Below the pieces are notes generated by a model. It had not been told where the DNA came from. It saw nothing but the letters and a program-made list of their open reading frames with translations, and made no database searches. A program made the translations under genes and the position numbers. From positions 10,917,501 to 10,981,500 of the forward strand of contig NC_089726.1 of assembly GCF_035083965.1 (NCBI RefSeq): a stretch of 64,000 bases of DNA, given 5' to 3'. Positions 58,496 to 64,000 of this stretch are shown here, in pieces. Each line of letters opens with the position of its first letter. Within the stretch, counting starts at the first letter, position 1. Source of the DNA: Branchiostoma lanceolatum. Its lineage: Eukaryota; Chordata; Leptocardii; Amphioxiformes; Branchiostomatidae.

Positions 58496-58665
58496 TTATA
58501 CCGCTGACGAATCTAATGTGCGATCATAAACTTGATACAGGTCGGCATACGGAGAGGGCGGGTAGGAGGGCAGTCACCGTCACTGTCGCTTCCCTTTCGG
58601 TCTCCTAGCAACGGCTGTAAACTTGGTTTCTCAGATCTTACCGGTAGCACCACGTGACCGTTTGC
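58496..58665 (-). pseudogene. Broken fragment of the 3' exon of the PPPY-motif gene
   Basis: The minus strand repeats the end of the gene at 63662-64000, from NGHVV through SEKPSLQPLLGDRKGSDSDG to YADLYQVYDRTLDSSAV and the stop. It is cut at its 5' side by the duplication junction. It also lacks four bases in the stretch that encodes LLPTYPPPP in the intact gene, so the frame does not run through. It was carried along when the reductase was duplicated. Confidence 0.85.
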
Positions 58666-58992
58666 AAAAGCAGATGTTTGCACGAGATGTTATAACAAAG
58701 TTCTTCCGCCATTTTTCATCTGAAATTTTCAACTCTCGGACTGGCGTACTGGAATCTGGCGAAATCTGGATGGGGCAAGTCTATTATCGAATTCGGGACC
58801 AAAAAGAACATTGGGTACAGATAAACAGACGGTTTTCTTTATTCAGAAGCTTCCTGATTATTGATGATAGTGTACAACTATAAAATAAGTTTATCTAGAT
58901 GCATACCGCACTGTTGTTTGGTTTAAAGAATATTAACATTGCAAACTAAAAAATTTCTTCCACAAATTGACCTCTGACCTAGATGAGTTACG

Positions 58993-59700
58993 AAAGTTTC
59001 CAAGTTTCGCGACAAGATGAGCCGAGTTGCTGTGGTAAGTCCTCCACAAAACAGTTGATATCCATGAAAGTTTGTTTCCGATTGAAAGATAGAATTTCTC
59101 GATAGGTAGTGATGTCCTCTTCTCGAAACCTACTTGATTTTGCTTCTTTTTTAAAACTTTTCTGTCTTTTCCTATCCCTCACTAGCTTCGAGTCAAGCTT
59201 GAGTAAAACTTTTGCGCATCGGATTCCGACCCCGGACCACCCTCCAAATGTAGTTTCTTCAGTCACTACCATGTTCGTACCAATGTATCGACAAAATCGG
59301 CAAGCAGAGCAGATTGAAGGTAGTAAAGAGTGAGGCCAGGCTGAGGACTGAGAGACTTGGTGAAAGTGCTCAGGCTGACAGTGCTGAATCATGCTGAGTC
59401 ATGTGTCAACAACCTCAAATATATAAACTGAGGCGTGCTGTCACCGGTGCAGAAGTTCTGTTGAGATGTTAGAGATTGGTCACAACTAATGTTGTCGCTG
59501 ATGTGAAAGTTTCCAAGTTTCGTGCCAAGATGAGCCGAGTTGCTGTGGTAAGTCCTCCACAAAACAGAGACTCGGTGAAAGTGCTGAGTCATGTGTCAAC
59601 AACCTCAAACTGAGGCGTTCTCTCACCATTGTGTAAGTTCTGTTGAGATGTTAGAGTTTGGTCACAGCTGATGCTGTCACTGATGCTGGTTTATCCATTG
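58993..59700 (+). repeat. Local duplication of the first-exon region of reductase copy 2
   Basis: GAAAGTTTCCAAGTTTCG, the six-codon exon with its ATG, the GTAAGT donor and CCTCCACAAAACAG occur at about 58992-59054 and again at about 59505-59567. A shortened repeat of the following sequence (GGTGAAAGTGCT, GAGTCATGTGTCAACAACC, TCTGTTGAGATGTTAGAG) comes next. Copy 1 has only one such exon. Either exon 1 could splice to 59767. Confidence 0.85.
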
Positions 59701-62700
59701 ACATAGCTTAACATTGACAAAAGTTATTTCTGAACTTGCACTGCATCATTTTGTCTTATAACACAGGTTACAGGTGGAAACAAGGGTATTGGCTTAGCCA
59801 TAGTCAAGGGGCTGTGCGAGCAATTTGACGGGACTGTGTATCTCACTGGTAAGCATTGCAAATAATGAACTGTTGACTTCACAATCAATTTGTACATAGT
59901 ATATCTTCAATATGCATGGTGTGGTCTTTATCCTCCAAGTGTTACGCGACTATCAGTGCTCAAAATACTTTTTTTGGTTGCATGCAAAATTGCATGTTGG
60001 CAAAACATTAACATGCAATTTGAAAACTTAACACGCAAAATACTTGACAGTCAAAATCTCTCAGTATAGCATAACAAGAAGGACATGTTCACAAGGAAAT
60101 CTTGAAAATTACATGTAAATTGCAAGTTGCACACTTGTATTGAAAGCTCTGACTTTGCTGGAATGTCAGCTACATTTTTATATTGATACGAGCCATATAA
60201 ATGGAACAGAAATCAAAGTCTTAACCTCCACCCTGTTGTGCAGCTAGAGATGAGGGTAGGGGACAGGAGGCCGTGAAGGAGTTGAATGAGCAGGGCTGTC
60301 AGCCCAGGTTTCACCAGCTAGACGTCTCGTCGCTGGATAGCATCCACAGGTTCAAGCAATACCTGGAGCAAGAGCACCAGGGGCTGGATGTGCTGGTGAA
60401 CAATGCAGGGGTGATGTATGGGGTGAGGCCATGGTTACTTCTAACATCTACTTTGCTTCTCTCTCCTCAAATAGGGTCTACACTGTTAAGATTAACAAAA
60501 TAAACGAAGCAATCAGGCCTTAATATCAGGGGTGTGCAACAACAATTCTACTTTAACCTTTAGCTGTCAGTATCTCCTGTGATACAAGCATGTCATTGCT
60601 TGATACATCTGTACAGGAATAAAGACAAAATGCACCTGTCCAGTAGTAAGCTTCACTTTTTGACAAAGAAAAATAAACAAGCAGTATTGTGGAGATTAAT
60701 GATTTCTGTGAAGTTTGGATGCATGGACGAAGTTTTCTTTTCATGTTCAGTTGTTAGTTACTTGTTACCCTATCATTACCCTGTCATTATGTGACTTGTC
60801 TGTTTTGCCATGTTTCTTTTATGTAACGTTTCAGCATAGCAAGACGGCACCTTTAGTGGAACAGGTTGATGTTACCATGGAGATCAACTTCTTTGGCACA
60901 TTGAACCTTACCAAGGTGTTGTCGCCACTGCTGAGACCTCATGCCAGGTACAAATTGCTTCTATCTAATGTATACAAATAAGGAGGGTGGTAAGGTTCTG
61001 CTGCACAAGACATTTGCTTGGAATCAAGCAAGTTGATATTTTGATTTTTTATTGCATCTAGATGAGAATTAGTGTTCTGATATGACTATCAGAAACCGTA
61101 AGAAAACATTGTTGAGCATCTCTTGTCAGATGCAATAGATGAGAATGTATATTTGGTAGTAGTTGAATAGTTTTTGTGTATTGAATTGATGTTTCCATTG
61201 TTTCCTCATCAGAAACAGTGATATCTTATGTCCCCATCAGAATCGTGAATGTCAGCGGCGGGATGGGAGACCTGTCGCACGTCACCCCTGAACTCAGACA
61301 GACGTTCCGATCAGAACAGCTGACTAAAGAGGAGCTGGTCCAGATGATGGAGCAGTTTGTCAGGTAATGATGGGCTAGAGATGAAAGAAGGTGTGAACAA
61401 CGGCGCAAAGTTACTTGCCGAAAACATTAGATGATCTTTAGGTAAATGGATTGTTGGTAGCTATAGTGCCATGTGAATGCATATGATACTAGTGTTAAGT
61501 GTGTATGAAGTGAAGTGAAGTCACTAGCATAAACTGAATACCGTAATAAAGACTGCTTTGAAATGTATAGTGTTTTAGTGCAATAACATGTGCATTGTAT
61601 TAACATATAAAACACGATGACAAGTTCTTGTGTGTATCTAGTGATGTAAAATCAGGTGTGCATGAAGAGAAAGGATGGAAGATGGAAACAGTGGGTAAGT
61701 TATGTTTTCTCTTTTTTTAAAAATATGGTATTACATTTATTGAAACTCATGTTAACCATAACTGACAATGCCAGACAAGAGCATCTTTCAGGCATATTGA
61801 CAAATGATTTGGAAGATTATAAGAGCAAATGGGATGGACTTATTTGAATCACTATCAATGTACAAGCCTGATGTTATGGTATTATGAGTCTCATGTTCAG
61901 TTAACATACATGCATTTGAATTAATCTTAACATGACTGCATGCAGAAGATTTTTTTGGAAAATAATCTGTTCATTTCCCACAGCTTACCGTGTGTCCAAA
62001 ATGGGTGTGACAGCCCTGAGTATGGTGCAACAGAGACAGTTTGATGCTGATCCAGGAGCAGATGTTGTTGTCAATGCTGTAAGTACTTTGTTCTAATCAC
62101 TTTACATGGATTATCTGTAATAATGCATACTGCAGTGATATACATACATTTACATTTCTTAAAGTCCACATATGGTATACATGTAGTTAAATACATCCAT
62201 CATTGATGTGATGATGTTTTATGTGACACCTGCACCAGAACCAATACATAGATGAAACAAACATAGACAGCTGTTTCATATGATTCAGATTTGGTCTGTT
62301 TTATTGTGTTATAACAGTTGTGTTTTTGTCTGACAGGTTTGCCCAGGCTGGTCGAGAACAGACATGGGAGGTGCTTCTGCTGGAAGATCAGTGGAAAAGG
62401 TTTGTTTGGGGACACATCTATCTTAAATCAAGCAGATTCTTTCCTTTCAAAGACCAAAAAGAAGAATCCATGACCCATGCCACACCCACCCCTAGCTTCC
62501 CTCTCAGTCCAGGATAGACATCCTGCTTCAAGTCCTGTCTTGTAGATAAGTACATGTGTGCGGTTACACCTCCAGATTGTAGTTTTACATTCCTGTTAGT
62601 TATTGTTCATGTAACCCTTCCTCCTACTGATTGCCATCAGCCCTAAAGCTACATCTGTTGAAAGAGAGTTTTTCTCCACAGGAGCTGAAACACCGATCTA

Positions 62701-62776
62701 CCTGGCCCTGCTGCCTCCTAATGTGAGCAGTCCCAGAGGGAAATTTCTGCGAGACAAGGAGATTCTCAGCTTCTAG
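59017..62776 (+). pseudogene. Carbonyl reductase 1-like, copy 2, probably degenerating
   Basis: Exons equivalent to copy 1: 59017-59034 (or duplicate 59530-59547), 59767-59848, 60244-60422, 60835-60947, 61241-61363, 61642-61694, 61984-62078, 62337-62399 and 62682-62776. The cofactor loop VTGGNKGIGLAI, NNAGVMYG and YRVSKMG remain. Two defects are seen. The active-site segment reads IVNVSGGM where copy 1 has IVNVSSGL, so the second serine, catalytic in short-chain reductases, is glycine. Exon 8 ends GTGGAAAAG (four As) where copy 1 has five, so exon 9 is read out of frame and stops at 62724-62726, replacing the last 31 residues (GAETPLYLALLPPN onward) with 14 unrelated ones. Splice sites are otherwise intact, so it may still be transcribed. 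A sequence error could explain the missing A but not the serine change. Confidence 0.8.
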
Positions 62777-63661
62777 AAGAAACATGCAGAAGAAGTTTGA
62801 ATTGAAGTGACCAATAATTGAAAGAAATGTAAAATGTCTCGCACTGAAGGCTGCAATCATTTAAAGTTTTGTTGTATTGTTTGAAAATATTATCATGTGT
62901 GCTGATTTAAGAATCTTAATGATTACAAATTGCATTTCAAATTGTCTAATTCTTCTTCAAAAATGTTTTAGCTATACTGTACTTTAAAAACAACCCTACC
63001 TCATGCTGTAGTATCATCATGGCTTGCAAGGAGGCGCTGCTTTACTGTAGTATATACCTATGGCCTCCTTCGGTCAATGTTGACCATGGTAAAATCCTAA
63101 TTGATATCAGCCCCACAGCTTCGCCTATGGCTACTGCACTGTAGTATATACTAGGTAAAGGTGGATGCTGAGCACCATATGATTTGGTCTTTCAGTACAA
63201 ATTCACCTCACTTTGACTTTGACTTTTTATTTAGGAAATTTGACAAGAATGTATCTTGAAAGGTTATATTTCCACTTTATTTCTTTAGTTGAATTTACCA
63301 AACCAATAAACTTTAACTCCATTGAATGAGATTAAAAAATGTATGGGTCCTTTGAACTGTAGTGTCAGCTATTTTCTTGATTCTACTTTGTAGTTCTGTC
63401 GTTTTTAGATAATTTAGTATAATTCTGCCCCTACCACACTTAATGATAAGCACGAAAAGAAACAAGACACCCTGCATAGGAGTTTTTGAAACGGAAAAAT
63501 GATTGCAGTTTAATTCCAAATTTCAATAAATTTGAAGCATAAATTCGCGTAAACACAGCAGCATATACAGATATAACATGTATATACATCAAAATGTACA
63601 ATATTAAATCTTTACAAAGCGTGGTTCTAACATAAGCGTGCTGTTCTGTACAAGCCTGGTG

Positions 63662-64000
63662 TTATACCGCTGACGAATCTAATGTGCGATCGTAAACTTG
63701 GTACAGGTCGGCATACGGAGGGGGCGGATAGGTTGGCAGTAGTGCACCGTCACTGTCGCTGCCCTTTCGGTCTCCTAGCAACGGCTGTAAACTTGGTTTC
63801 TCAGATCTCGCCGGTAGCACCACGTGACCGTTTGCCTGAGGGTTATTAGCTGCGTTCGAACAGTCTCCGTTCATGGCGTGCGCGGACGACGTCACCTGTT
63901 CCTCCGTCCCACCGGTACTCCCGCCCACGCTGTGTGTGGGGATGTACCCCCGGGTGATGATGGCCCTCCCGTCCCGTATCACCAGTCTGGCCACCCTCTC
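63662..64000 (-). CDS. 3' exon of an unrecognised gene with a PPPPY motif (partial)
   Basis: The frame enters from beyond the window edge (RVARLVIRDGRAIITRGYIP) and ends at the TAA at 63662-63664, giving at least 110 residues. The visible part is Ser/Gly/Asn-rich and ends with LLPTYPPPPYADLYQVYDRT. PPPPY is a class I WW-domain ligand, often found in cytoplasmic tails of membrane adaptors that recruit NEDD4-type ubiquitin ligases, and YADL resembles a YxxL sorting signal. No transmembrane segment lies in the visible part. The family was not recognised. The first ATG-like codon is internal; the real start is outside the window. Its 3' end also exists as a broken fragment at 58496-58665. Confidence 0.75.
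   Translation of the reverse strand, partial: ERVARLVIRDGRAIITRGYIPTHSVGGSTGGTEEQVTSSAHAMNGDCSNAANNPQANGHVVLPARSEKPSLQPLLGDRKGSDSDGALLPTYPPPPYADLYQVYDRTLDSSAV

Larger units (their letters stand above)
52401..63835. repeat. Tandem segmental duplication of the carbonyl reductase locus
   Basis: Unit 1 is about 52401-58665 and unit 2 about 58666-63835. Both carry promoter, all reductase exons, introns and 3' flank in the same order. The junction lies in the word TTTGCAAAAGCAGATG (58661-58676): its left part continues the sequence that elsewhere reads CGTGACCGTTTGCCTGAG (63826-63840), and its right part matches ATGCAAAAACAGAT at 52399-52412. A few bases (TGC, perhaps with following As) are shared at the joint. 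The breakpoints fall inside the predicted ATRIP exon 1 and inside the last exon of the gene at 63662. Confidence 0.88.

Overview
The window looks like a piece of lancelet (amphioxus, Branchiostoma-like) nuclear genome. The grounds are indirect: animal intron-exon genes (Artemis, ATRIP, carbonyl reductase, TRIM and LRAT families), AT-rich introns, many short fold-back MITEs, a tRNA-derived SINE and a CFDP2-like (RTE-type) LINE. No species assignment can be proved from the sequence alone. No LTR element, Polinton or viral copy was recognised.

Layout. 1-23.6 kb is gene-poor. It holds a TRIM-type gene whose B-box/NHL part is internally duplicated (3954-6430, +), a short RING/B-box TRIM (14147-14920, -) and several MITEs. 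23.6-33 kb is the complete coding region of the NHEJ nuclease Artemis (DCLRE1C, -, 15 exons), with a 64-bp minisatellite in its last intron and an apparent reading-frame switch in its last exon. 34.7-38.8 kb is a four-exon LRAT/NlpC-P60 acyltransferase-like gene (+). A full-length non-LTR retrotransposon (39331-43300, +) with a 13-bp target duplication sits just downstream, probably inside that gene's 3' UTR. 43.7-44.2 kb holds the 3' end of a second, 5'-truncated LINE. 45.7-52.4 kb is ATRIP (-, 12 coding exons plus a predicted non-coding first exon), head-to-head with a carbonyl reductase gene. 52.4-63.8 kb is a tandem duplication of that reductase. Copy 1 (52778-57499) is intact. Copy 2 (59017-62776) has lost a catalytic serine, carries a one-base deletion and has a duplicated first exon. 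The last 340 bases hold the 3' exon of an unrecognised PPPY-motif gene (-); a broken fragment of it lies between the two reductase copies and marks the duplication junction.

Functional links. Artemis (end joining) and ATRIP (the ATR checkpoint partner) are both DNA-damage-response genes, but nothing shows co-regulation. ATRIP and the reductase share a short intergenic promoter region with a YY1-like site, and the duplication copied part of it. Five fold-back MITEs have clear or probable 9-bp target duplications, and four of them share similar termini, suggesting one Mutator-like group. The 18.2-kb copy has perfectly matching 94-bp arms and should be young.

Exon coordinates were obtained by reading splice sites and checking that phases join. 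No alignment or database search was run; family names come from recognition of conserved motifs.
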